Shown piece after piece: positions 33,292 to 41,558 of a DNA stretch of 44,696 bases. Position 1 is the first letter of the stretch. Every line of letters starts with the position of its first letter. Under the pieces are notes generated by a model that was not told the DNA's origin, made no database searches, and was given only the letters and a program-made list of their open reading frames with translations. Source of the stretch: Candidatus Omnitrophota bacterium (lineage in GTDB: Bacteria; Omnitrophota; Gorgyraeia; Gygaellales; Profunditerraquicolaceae); assembly GCA_028712255.1 (NCBI GenBank), contig JAQTQJ010000013.1:1-44696 (forward strand), read 5' to 3'. The translations under genes were made by a program, and so were the position numbers.

Positions 33292-33347
33292 TAAGCTCTA
33301 AGCGGTAAGCCATAAGCTTATAGCTTAAAACTTACAACTTACAGCTT
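33292..33347 (+). repeat. Eight degenerate 7-bp tandem repeats upstream of dnaE
   Basis: Consecutive units TAAGCTC, TAAGCGG, TAAGCCA, TAAGCTT, ATAGCTT, AAAACTT, ACAACTT, ACAGCTT. The first half keeps TAAGC and the second half keeps CTT, so the array is also roughly palindromic around AAGCTT. It ends 5 nt before the dnaE ATG and replaces any Shine-Dalgarno sequence. Confidence 0.75.
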
Positions 33348-33352
33348 TCATT

Positions 33353-36300
33353 ATGTCTCATTCCGAATTTATTCACCTCCATTTACATACGCAATACAGC
33401 CTTCTCGACGGAGCCTGCCGCATACCTGAGATATTAACCATTGCTAAAAGTTTCAAAATGGATTCCCTTGCCATTACTGACCACGGAAATATGTTCGGCG
33501 CAATTGAATTCTATATTGAAGCACAAAAAGCCGGAATTAAACCAATTATTGGCTGCGAAGTATATGTGGCCCCTAAAAGTAGGCTGGATAAAGGGGGCGG
33601 CATAGAAGATGCTGCCAACCATCTAATACTCCTGGCCCGCAATGAAGAAGGCTACCACAACCTAATGAAATTGGTATCAATCGGCTACCTAGAAGGATTT
33701 TATTACCGTCCGCGTATCGATAAAGAAGTTCTTTCCTTACACTCTCAGGGATTAATCGCCTCAAGCGCCTGCCTTAAAGGAGAAATTGCTTCGCTTATCT
33801 TACAAAAACGTTTCAACGACGCTTTAAAAACCGCTGATACTTACCAAAATATTTTTGGAAAAGGAAATTTCTATCTGGAAATACAGGGTAACTCCATACC
33901 CGAACAGCAAATAGCAAACCAAGGATTGCTCAAAATCTCTAAAGAATTAGGAATCCCATTAGTTGCTACCAACGACGTACACTATCCAACTAAAAACAAA
34001 GCCCAAGCACACGAAGCATTGCTGTGCATCCAAACTCAAACTACGCTTGATGACCCTAAACATATGCGTTTTCAAACAGAAGAATTTTATTTTACTTCTC
34101 CCGAGGAAATGAAAAAATTATTTAAAGACTTCCCCCAAGCTTTAAGTAATACTGTGGAAATCGCCAAACGTTGCAATCTAGAGTTAGATTTTGGAAAAAT
34201 GCACCTACCCAAATATACTCCACCACAGGGAAAAGATAAGGAAGAGTTCCTTCTTGAGCTTTGCCAAAACGGCTTAGCGAATAAAAACTTAGAAAATTCC
34301 CCTGAAGTACAAAAACGCCTTGATCATGAATTAAGAATTATCCGTAATATGGGTTTTATCAGTTATTTCCTGATTGTTTGGGATTTTATCCATCATGCAA
34401 AAAGTCAAGGGATCCCGGTAGGCCCCGGAAGAGGGTCCGCTGCTGGAAGCCTGGTAAGTTTTCTTTTGGGCATTACAGATCTTAACCCGTTAAAATACGG
34501 CCTACTTTTTGAACGTTTCCTTAATCCAGAGCGTTTAGGCCTGCCGGATATCGATATTGATTTCTGCTATGAACGCAGGCAAGAAGTTATCGACTATGTA
34601 ACCAGTAAATATGGACAGGAAAATGTAGCACAAATTATTACCTTTGGAACCATGCAGGCCCGCGCCGTAATCAGAGATGTTGGACGGGTTATGGGAATTA
34701 CTTATGCCGATGTGGATCGTATCGCAAAATTAATCCCGGCAGAACTTGATATGACACTTAAAAAAGCACTTGAGAGCACACCTGAGCTAAATAACCTTTA
34801 TAAAAATGATTCTCAAATAACTAAACTTGTTGATACTGCTTTATCCCTTGAAGGATTAAACCGTCATGCCTCAGTTCATGCTGCAGGAGTAATTATTGCT
34901 GACAAACCTTTAAACAATTATATGCCTATATTTAAAACTAGCGATGATCAAATCACTACTGGTTACAGTATGGGAATCCTAGAAAAAATTGGGCTGCTTA
35001 AGGTTGACTTTCTTGGCCTTCGAACCCTCACCGTCATAGATGAAACTTTAAAACTTATTAAAAAAAATTATGGTATCGAAATCGATATTGAAAAATTATC
35101 TCTTGATGATCAAAATACCTACAGATTATTAGCCTCAAGCCACACTATTGGGATATTCCAAGTTGAAAGTTCTGGTATGCGCGATTTACTTAAAAAACTT
35201 ATACCTGAACGCTTCGAGGATTTAATCGCCCTTCTTGCACTTTACCGCCCCGGTCCGATTGGGTCAGGGATGCTTGACGACTTCATGAAACGCAAACATG
35301 GATTAACACCTATCAAATATGAACATCCAAAACTAGAACCTATCCTCAAAGAAACCTATGGGATTATGGTTTATCAGGAACAAATCATGCAAATTGCCTC
35401 TTCCCTTGCGGGATTTTCACTGGCCCAAGCAGATATTTTACGAAAAGCAATGGGAAAGAAAATTCCAGAAGTTATGGAAAAGGAGCGGAAAAATTTTCTT
35501 AATGGCTGTATCAAAAACTCAATTAAAGAGAGCACTGCCAGTAAGATATTCGATCTAATAGAATACTTTTCGGGTTATGGTTTCAACAAGAGCCACAGCA
35601 CAGCCTACGCATTAATCTCATACCGCACCGCCTATTTAAAAGCAAATTATCCCGTGGAATTTATGAGTGCTTTACTCACTTCAGAACGTGATAATACTGA
35701 TAAAATCGTCGAATATGTAAATGAATCAATCCGTATGGGTTTAAAAGTATTGCCTCCGGATATAAATGAAAGTGACATACTCTTTAAGGTAGATGATAAA
35801 AAAACCATACGCTTTGGTTTTTCAGCTATAAAAAATGTTGGCCACGGCGCCTCTGTTTCTATTGTAAAAGCCAGAGGAGACGAAAAATTTAAAACACTGG
35901 ATGATCTTTGCCATCGACTCGATTTAAGATTGGCAAACCGTAAGGTCTTAGAAAGCCTTATTAAATGCGGAGCACTGGATTATTTCGGTAAATCCCGAGC
36001 CGGTATGCTAGCTAACCTAGATGTAACACTAGAGGGAGCACAAAAGGTTCAAAAAGAAAAATCAAGCGGCCAACTTTCATTCTTTGACCAAGCTATGGAA
36101 GAAACTGGGTTTAAAAAGACTGCAAATAGTTTACCTGATGTAAATGAGTGGCCCGAACCACAATTGCTTGCTTTTGAAAAAGATATGCTGGGTTTCTATG
36201 TAAGCGGCCATCCCCTTGCACGTTATGCCAAAGCACTCAAACGTTTCGTTTCCTGCTCAACCTCTAGTTTACATGAACATAAAGACCAAGATATAATTAA

Positions 36301-36784
36301 AATGGTTGGGCTAATCGTTAAGATAAAACACACAGTTACCCGTGCAAAACAAGAAAAAATGGCGATATTAAAACTAGAAGACCTGGAAGGTTCAGTCGAA
36401 GCGCTGGTTTTTCCTCGCACCTTTAATAAAATAAATTCTTATATTCAAGCAAACAGTATCGTGCATATCCGTGGCGTACTAGATCTTAAGGAAGAAACCC
36501 CAAAAATAATCGTCGAAGATATGCTGCCATTTGAAGAAATTTATAAATTGATTACCGCAATGAATATTAATCTATCTGGCATAAGAGAGAACATTTTTGA
36601 ATCCTTAAAAACCTTACTTACCGGTTACCGAGGGAACACTCCCGTATATTTACGCCTTGATACGCCTGCAAAATCCCGTGTTCATCTGGTTGTAGGAGAA
36701 GGACTCTATGTTAGCCCTAGTGAAAAACTTATTCAGGATTTAGATGAATTATTAGGTGAGGAACGTTTATCACTAGTAATCTAG
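33353..36784 (+). CDS. dnaE: DNA polymerase III subunit alpha
   Basis: Replicative polymerase catalytic subunit. 1143 residues. The N-terminal PHP domain begins FIHLHLHTQYSLLDGACRI. The C-family polymerase core has GPGRGSAAGSLVSFLLGIT and PDIDIDFCYERR (catalytic Asp pair), then HASVHAAGVII, KVDFLGLRTLTVID and LIALLALYRPGPIGSGM. The helix-hairpin-helix region contains GFNKSHSTAYALISYRTAYLK, and an OB fold (about residues 980-1070) follows. This is the DnaE1 type. No Shine-Dalgarno is present; a degenerate 7-bp tandem repeat occupies the 56 bases ending 5 nt before the ATG. Confidence 0.98.
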   Translation: MSHSEFIHLHLHTQYSLLDGACRIPEILTIAKSFKMDSLAITDHGNMFGAIEFYIEAQKAGIKPIIGCEVYVAPKSRLDKGGGIEDAANHLILLARNEEGYHNLMKLVSIGYLEGFYYRPRIDKEVLSLHSQGLIASSACLKGEIASLILQKRFNDALKTADTYQNIFGKGNFYLEIQGNSIPEQQIANQGLLKISKELGIPLVATNDVHYPTKNKAQAHEALLCIQTQTTLDDPKHMRFQTEEFYFTSPEEMKKLFKDFPQALSNTVEIAKRCNLELDFGKMHLPKYTPPQGKDKEEFLLELCQNGLANKNLENSPEVQKRLDHELRIIRNMGFISYFLIVWDFIHHAKSQGIPVGPGRGSAAGSLVSFLLGITDLNPLKYGLLFERFLNPERLGLPDIDIDFCYERRQEVIDYVTSKYGQENVAQIITFGTMQARAVIRDVGRVMGITYADVDRIAKLIPAELDMTLKKALESTPELNNLYKNDSQITKLVDTALSLEGLNRHASVHAAGVIIADKPLNNYMPIFKTSDDQITTGYSMGILEKIGLLKVDFLGLRTLTVIDETLKLIKKNYGIEIDIEKLSLDDQNTYRLLASSHTIGIFQVESSGMRDLLKKLIPERFEDLIALLALYRPGPIGSGMLDDFMKRKHGLTPIKYEHPKLEPILKETYGIMVYQEQIMQIASSLAGFSLAQADILRKAMGKKIPEVMEKERKNFLNGCIKNSIKESTASKIFDLIEYFSGYGFNKSHSTAYALISYRTAYLKANYPVEFMSALLTSERDNTDKIVEYVNESIRMGLKVLPPDINESDILFKVDDKKTIRFGFSAIKNVGHGASVSIVKARGDEKFKTLDDLCHRLDLRLANRKVLESLIKCGALDYFGKSRAGMLANLDVTLEGAQKVQKEKSSGQLSFFDQAMEETGFKKTANSLPDVNEWPEPQLLAFEKDMLGFYVSGHPLARYAKALKRFVSCSTSSLHEHKDQDIIKMVGLIVKIKHTVTRAKQEKMAILKLEDLEGSVEALVFPRTFNKINSYIQANSIVHIRGVLDLKEETPKIIVEDMLPFEEIYKLITAMNINLSGIRENIFESLKTLLTGYRGNTPVYLRLDTPAKSRVHLVVGEGLYVSPSEKLIQDLDELLGEERLSLVI

Positions 36785-36792
36785 CTTTATAG

Positions 36793-36861
36793 AATCTGGG
36801 GGACGGTTCTATTTTTCCAACCATCTCAAAAACGAAGGAAAATAGAACCGTCCCCCAGATT
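36793..36861. repeat. Long GGGGGACGGTTCTATTTT palindrome after dnaE
   Basis: Arms of about 25 nt (36793-36818 and 36837-36861) pair almost perfectly: AATCTGGGGGACGGTTCTAT against ATAGAACCGTCCCCCAGATT, with an 18-nt loop. The core matches the palindrome at 497-546. It probably terminates dnaE transcription while belonging to a dispersed REP-like family. Confidence 0.8.
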
Positions 36862-36873
36862 TACAATTTTTCC

Positions 36874-36902
36874 TTGACACCCTAACTTTTTGCTGTTATT
36901 AT
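36874..36902 (+). promoter_or_regulatory. sigma70-type promoter of the HU gene
   Basis: Consensus TTGACA (36874-36879), 17 nt, TATTAT (36897-36902). It lies directly after the dnaE palindrome and about 90 nt before the HU start, leaving room for a structured leader. Confidence 0.75.
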
Positions 36903-36961
36903 ACTTAGCAATAACATTCTGTGCTTATAATAGAACAAGTCTTATTGTAATTGTGCTGGAA

Positions 36962-36982
36962 TTGTCCCTAAGGACAAGGAGG
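36962..36982 (+). promoter_or_regulatory. Hairpin abutting the HU Shine-Dalgarno
   Basis: TTGTCC-CTAA-GGACAA is followed at once by GGAGG and, 7 nt later, ATG. The layout (4-nt loop hairpin touching the Shine-Dalgarno) equals hairpin 2 of the lysC and groEL leaders, with different paired bases. Upstream, GTGCTTATAAT (36921-36931) resembles GCGCTTATAAT of the groEL copy. Confidence 0.6.
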
Positions 36983-36989
36983 AATTAAG

Positions 36990-37262
36990 ATGACGAAAAA
37001 AGATATTGTCTTAAAAGTATCCGATGATAGTAATTTAAAACAAATAGATGTTAAAGAAGTGGTGCAAAAGACCTTTGATTGCATTATCGATGCCTTAGTT
37101 AGGGGTGAAAAGATTGAATTGCGCAATTTTGGTGTTTTTAAAGTTAAACAGAGAAGGAGCCGTACAGGCAGAAATCCACGAACCAACCAGGTCATTCCTG
37201 TCCCGCCCAGAAAAGTAGTCATCTTCAAAGCTGGCTTGGAAATGAAACAGAAAATTAAGTAA
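36990..37262 (+). CDS. HU/IHF family DNA-binding protein
   Basis: 90-residue nucleoid protein that bends DNA as a dimer. MTKKDIVLKVSDDSNLKQID begins the dimerisation helices, IELRNFGVFKVKQRR is the conserved core, and GRNPRTNQVIPVPPRKVVIFKAG forms the DNA-gripping arms, with the NP dipeptide that intercalates in DNA. It could be called HU or IHF; sequence alone does not settle it. A strong AAGGAGG sits right after a small hairpin, and a consensus-like promoter is upstream, fitting high expression. Confidence 0.95.
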   Translation: MTKKDIVLKVSDDSNLKQIDVKEVVQKTFDCIIDALVRGEKIELRNFGVFKVKQRRSRTGRNPRTNQVIPVPPRKVVIFKAGLEMKQKIK

Positions 37263-37289
37263 ACCTTTTTTAAAAACAAAAAATAACTA

Positions 37290-38576
37290 ATGTTTAAAAG
37301 AATCCCGGGTACTAAAGACATCCTGCCTGAGGAAGCATTTTCTTGGCAGAGAATCGAAACAGAAGCACGTAAAATATTCTCACTTTATAACTATCAAGAA
37401 ATCCGAACCCCGATAATCGAAGAAGCTTCCCTTTTCAACCGTACTCTTGGTACAACCGCTGAAATCGTTCAAAAACAAATGTTCCTTATCCACAAGGATA
37501 GGCCTTCCTCTACTACACCTTTTAGGAAGGGCCATATGCATAACCAAGAAGATGTCTATGCCTTGCGTCCTGAAGGCACCGCTTCAATCATACGCAGCTA
37601 TCTGGAAAATAACTTAGATAAAACATCTGGTTTTTTAAAATTATATTATATCGGGCCAATGTTTCGCCTTGAACGTCCGCAAAAAGGAAGATTACGCCAA
37701 TTCCATCATATTGGCTGCGAAGCAATCGGTTCACAAGATGCAGGGCTTGATGTTGAAACAATTGCTTTAGCCGTTTGCCTACTTAAGGATTTTGGCATCT
37801 CAGGTTATATAATTAAAATCAATAGCCTGGGCTGTTCAAAAGACAAACAAACCTTAAGCTTAAAGCTAAAGGAAGATCTGCAGAAAAAATCAAAGGATCT
37901 CTGCGCTGATTGCCAACAAAGGTTAAAAAATAATGTGTTAAGGATATTGGACTGTAAAAACCAAAGCTGTCAAAAAATTGTAAAAACTCTTTTTCTCAAC
38001 CAATCACATCTTTGTCCGGATTGCTTATCGCATTTTAACGAAGTAAAAAAAGGCCTGGACATTTTAGGCATACCATTTCAAATCCAGGATCAGCTTGTTC
38101 GGGGCTTGGATTACTACAACCGCACAGTATTTGAAATCACGCACAATGATTTAGGTAGCCAAGATGCTATTGGCGCAGGAGGCCGTTACAATAATTTAGT
38201 TCATGAATTAGGTGGCCCTGAACTTGGGGGAATCGGTTTTGCTTTCGGTGTTGAAAGGTTACTTCTGGCAAAAGGAGCCTTAAAAGAAACTTCGCAAAAA
38301 AAATTAGTATACCTGATTACGCTAGGAGAAGCTGCAAAAAATGCCGGCATAAAAATACTGGATCAATTACGTAAATCCGATATTGCATGTGATACGGATT
38401 ACCTTAATAAATCCTTAAAAGGTGCCCTACGGACTGCCAATGATTCAGGAGCAAATTTAGTTTTAATTTTAGGAGACGATGAATTAAAAAACAATACTAT
38501 CACCCTTAAGGATATGTCAAAAAGTACCCAAAAAGAAGTAAAAATCGAAGACCTAACTAAGGAATTAAAATGCTAA
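37290..38576 (+). CDS. hisS: Histidine-tRNA ligase
   Basis: Class II synthetase charging tRNA-His. 428 residues. RIPGTKDILPEE opens the protein. Motif 2 region YIGPMFRLERPQKGRLRQFHHIGCEAIG, the histidine-binding LVRGLDYYNRTVFEI and motif 3 GGIGFAFGVERLLL are all intact, and the anticodon-binding domain occupies about residues 330-428. Four Cys pairs in the insertion (CADC, CKNQSC, CPDC) suggest a metal site, as in some bacterial HisRS. It overlaps aspS by 7 nt; the hisS-aspS pair is common in bacteria. Confidence 0.97.
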   Translation: MFKRIPGTKDILPEEAFSWQRIETEARKIFSLYNYQEIRTPIIEEASLFNRTLGTTAEIVQKQMFLIHKDRPSSTTPFRKGHMHNQEDVYALRPEGTASIIRSYLENNLDKTSGFLKLYYIGPMFRLERPQKGRLRQFHHIGCEAIGSQDAGLDVETIALAVCLLKDFGISGYIIKINSLGCSKDKQTLSLKLKEDLQKKSKDLCADCQQRLKNNVLRILDCKNQSCQKIVKTLFLNQSHLCPDCLSHFNEVKKGLDILGIPFQIQDQLVRGLDYYNRTVFEITHNDLGSQDAIGAGGRYNNLVHELGGPELGGIGFAFGVERLLLAKGALKETSQKKLVYLITLGEAAKNAGIKILDQLRKSDIACDTDYLNKSLKGALRTANDSGANLVLILGDDELKNNTITLKDMSKSTQKEVKIEDLTKELKC

Positions 38577-40015
38577 GAACACATACCTGCGGCCAACTAA
38601 CTGCTGAAGACACCGGAAAACAGATTACACTTTGCGGGTGGGTAGCTAACAGGCGCGACCATGGTAAATTAATCTTTATCGATATCCGCGACCGCTATGG
38701 CCTTACTCAAGTAGTTTTTATCCCTAAAGAATCAGGGGAGGCTTATAAAATAGCACAGGAGTTAAGAAGCGAATTTGTAATTAAATTAACGGGCTTAGTA
38801 AATAAACGTCCTGACGGAACAATTAATCCAAAATTGGCAACCGGCCAAATAGAAATTTTGGCTAAAGAGATGGAGATATTAAATCCAAGCCTTACCCCGC
38901 CATTTGAAATCCAGGATGATATTGAGATAACCGAAGAAATCCGCCTTAAATACCGTTATCTTGATTTAAGAAGAAATAAAGTTTTTAATAATCTGCTTAT
39001 GCGCAGCAACCTTTATAAAGTTATCCGCAGCTATTTAGCGGATAAAGATTTTATTGAATGCGAAACACCGATACTTACCAAATCCACCCCTGAGGGCGCC
39101 CGTGATTACTTGGTCCCCTCAAGATTAAATCCCGGACAATTTTATGCTTTGCCTCAATCCCCACAATTATTCAAACAGATACTTATGGTTGCCGGAATCG
39201 AAAAATATTATCAGATTGCCAAATGTTTCCGAGACGAAGACCTGCGCGCCGACCGCCAACCGGAATTTACCCAGTTGGATATTGAAATGTCATTTATAAA
39301 TGAGGAGGATATTTTTACTTTAACCGAAGGATTAATGAAATTAATTTTTAAGGAATTAAAGAATACCGATATCCCGACGCCTTTTGCACGCATAAGCTAC
39401 GAAGAGGCTGCCTCAAAATATAAATCGGATAAACCTGACCTGCGGGCTGAGACAAAAACTGAGTTTGCTTTCTGTTGGGTTGTGGATTTCCCGCTCTTTA
39501 AATTCAACGCGGAAGAAAAACGGTGGGTTAGCGAGCATCATCCTTTTACCGCGCCAAACACACAAGATTTGGGTCTCCTGGATAAACTCCTGAATAAAAT
39601 CAATCCTTCGACTGCGCTCAAGATTGATACTGAGGCGTGCGCCGCCGAACGTATCAAATCTCGTTCATATGATTTGGTTTTAAATGGAATGGAACTGGGC
39701 TCAGGCTCAATAAGAATCCACCGTCAGGAACTCCAAGAAAAAATTTTCGATATTATCGGAATCAAAAAAGAGGAAGCACTGGCGCGTTTTGGTTTTCTCC
39801 TGGAAGCCTTTCAGTTCGGTGCTCCTCCGCATGGAGGGGTTGCTTTTGGATTAGATAGATTATTATCCATACTTTCTGCAGAATCAAGTATTCGCGAAGT
39901 TATTACCTTTCCTAAAACTTCAGCTGCATTTTGCCCATTAACTAATGCACCATCAGATGTTGAGGATAAACAATTAAAAGAATTAAGTTTGATTATTAAA
40001 AAAGGAGGGATGTAA
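38570..40015 (+). CDS. aspS: Aspartate-tRNA ligase lacking the GAD insertion domain
   Basis: Class II synthetase charging tRNA-Asp. The N-terminal OB fold (HTCGQLTAEDTGKQITLCGWV, RRDHGKLIFIDIRDRYGLTQVVF) and catalytic core (KYRYLDLRR, PTGA-like STPEGARDYLVPSR, CFRDEDLRADRQPEFTQLDIEMSF, GVAFGLDRLL) are bacterial in type. Length is 481 residues, against about 590 for E. coli AspRS. The sequence runs from SDKPDLRAET (about residue 285) straight to CWVVDFPLFKF, whereas E. coli AspRS has the roughly 110-residue GAD domain between these blocks. The active site motifs look complete. Whether it is Asp-specific or also charges tRNA-Asn cannot be read here. Confidence 0.95.
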   Translation: MLRTHTCGQLTAEDTGKQITLCGWVANRRDHGKLIFIDIRDRYGLTQVVFIPKESGEAYKIAQELRSEFVIKLTGLVNKRPDGTINPKLATGQIEILAKEMEILNPSLTPPFEIQDDIEITEEIRLKYRYLDLRRNKVFNNLLMRSNLYKVIRSYLADKDFIECETPILTKSTPEGARDYLVPSRLNPGQFYALPQSPQLFKQILMVAGIEKYYQIAKCFRDEDLRADRQPEFTQLDIEMSFINEEDIFTLTEGLMKLIFKELKNTDIPTPFARISYEEAASKYKSDKPDLRAETKTEFAFCWVVDFPLFKFNAEEKRWVSEHHPFTAPNTQDLGLLDKLLNKINPSTALKIDTEACAAERIKSRSYDLVLNGMELGSGSIRIHRQELQEKIFDIIGIKKEEALARFGFLLEAFQFGAPPHGGVAFGLDRLLSILSAESSIREVITFPKTSAAFCPLTNAPSDVEDKQLKELSLIIKKGGM

Positions 40016-40016
40016 A

Positions 40017-40565
40017 ATGAAAAGGTTTAAACTTGCAGGAATTTGCGTATTAACATCAACCTTGGCTTTATCCGGATGCATCGCCAGGACATACAATTTA
40101 ACCCGCGACAGAGTTGATCAGGATTTGTCTTCGTCATCAGGTAACCGGGGCTATGTTATGGGACAAGCTCCCGAACCCAAAGAAAGAGCAACTACCCGCA
40201 CCACTAGAGTCTTCGAGATAGAACTGGGCTTGGCTAAGAAAACTAATCAAAGCTGCCCAGCAGCTACCCCACTGGCAGCTGCTAGCACAGAAGAACCTGT
40301 ACTTGTCCAAGAACAAGAAACACAAACTGAAGGCACAAATGAGAACTTTGAACAATATACCGTAGGTAAAAATGACACATTGCAAAAGATTTCTAAAAAA
40401 TTCTACGGAACAACTAAAAAATGGACCAAGATTTACGAGGCAAACAAAGACGTTCTACGCGGGCCGGATAAACTCTACCCCGGTCAAACCCTAAAGATTC
40501 CTTCTACTGACGAGTTAAAAATTAAAACTGAAAAAACTACAGAACCAAAAGAAAATCTTAAATAG
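40017..40565 (+). CDS. LysM domain lipoprotein
   Basis: 182 residues. The signal peptide ends in lipobox LSGC with lipidated C21. A low-complexity, Thr/Glu/Gln-rich linker follows (about 22-110), then one LysM domain (about 112-162): YTVGKNDTLQKISKKFYGTT...YPGQTLKIP, which binds peptidoglycan glycan strands. A short charged tail ends the protein. The likely role is a cell-envelope lipoprotein tethered to peptidoglycan. AAAGGAGGG precedes the ATG; it starts one base after aspS ends and is 6 nt before phoH. Confidence 0.9.
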   Translation: MKRFKLAGICVLTSTLALSGCIARTYNLTRDRVDQDLSSSSGNRGYVMGQAPEPKERATTRTTRVFEIELGLAKKTNQSCPAATPLAAASTEEPVLVQEQETQTEGTNENFEQYTVGKNDTLQKISKKFYGTTKKWTKIYEANKDVLRGPDKLYPGQTLKIPSTDELKIKTEKTTEPKENLK

Positions 40566-40571
40566 CCCTTA

Positions 40572-41525
40572 ATGGATAAAATAATAAGACTGCAATCCCA
40601 AAAAGAAGCTCAAGACCTTATTGGGGCCCATGATGCCAATATTAAAAGCATAGAAGATGAATTTAAAGTTAAGCTTATCCTACGCGGGGAACACTTAAAA
40701 TTAAGCGGTAGCGCAGCGAAGGTCAAAAAAGTAAGCGAATTATTGGAATTTTTAATTGCGGGGCTTCGTGCAGGAAATGAGGAGATAAGCCAAAATGATT
40801 TGGCTTATTTAATCTCCAATCTGAAAAATGGCTCAAAAACTTCACAGATAAAACAATTAGACACAGGGATTACCCGCTCCTGCGCAGGCAAACAGATTGG
40901 GCCAAAAACTACTGGACAAAGAGAATACGTTGAGGCAATCCAACAAAATGACATCGTCTTTGGTATCGGGCCAGCAGGAACAGGAAAAACTTACCTTGCT
41001 ATGGCTTGTGCAGTTGAAGAGTTAAAAAAACAACAGGTGCGCCGGATAATTTTGACCCGGCCAGCAATAGAAGCAGGAGAATCATTGGGATTTCTCCCTG
41101 GAGATATGCAAGCTAAAATCTCGCCATACCTGCGGCCACTTTATGACGCCTTATATGATATGATGGATCCTGCACGTATCGAAAAATATATCGAAACCGG
41201 AATAATTGAAGTTGCCCCACTTGCCTATATGAGAGGCAGGACATTAAATGACGCCTTTATCATTCTAGACGAAGCCCAAAATTGTACTGCCGAACAGATG
41301 AAGATGTTTTTAACCCGCTTAGGTTTCGATTCCAAAGCGGTGATTACCGGAGACATGACTCAAAGTGACCTGCCCCAAGGCAAGCCCGTTGGGCTGTTCC
41401 AGGCCCAAGATATACTTAAAGAAATTAACGGAATCAAATTTATCTACTTTAGCGGTTCTGACGTAGTCAGGCACTCACTAGTACAAAGAATTATTGAAGC
41501 ATACAAAAAAATCGCTCCACAATAA
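40572..41525 (+). CDS. phoH: PhoH family ATPase
   Basis: 317 residues. An N-terminal KH-like region (LIGAHDANIKSIEDEFKVKL, about 17-75) precedes the P-loop NTPase domain, with Walker A GPAGTGKT near residue 133-140, RRIILTRPAIEAGESLGFLPGD, AFIILDEAQN (Walker B) and TRLGFDSKAVITGDMTQSDLP. PhoH proteins are linked to RNA metabolism and the ybeY pathway. The order phoH, 7TM-HD gene, ybeY, recO is like the yqf cluster of Bacillus, which supports the call. Confidence 0.95.
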   Translation: MDKIIRLQSQKEAQDLIGAHDANIKSIEDEFKVKLILRGEHLKLSGSAAKVKKVSELLEFLIAGLRAGNEEISQNDLAYLISNLKNGSKTSQIKQLDTGITRSCAGKQIGPKTTGQREYVEAIQQNDIVFGIGPAGTGKTYLAMACAVEELKKQQVRRIILTRPAIEAGESLGFLPGDMQAKISPYLRPLYDALYDMMDPARIEKYIETGIIEVAPLAYMRGRTLNDAFIILDEAQNCTAEQMKMFLTRLGFDSKAVITGDMTQSDLPQGKPVGLFQAQDILKEINGIKFIYFSGSDVVRHSLVQRIIEAYKKIAPQ

Positions 41526-41558
41526 CTTTATATGATTTTTAATAAGTAATTTTTTACC

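Noticed and set aside
33292-33347. CRISPR array before dnaE
   Set aside because: Units are 7 bp, contiguous and degenerate, without unique spacers, and no cas gene is nearby.
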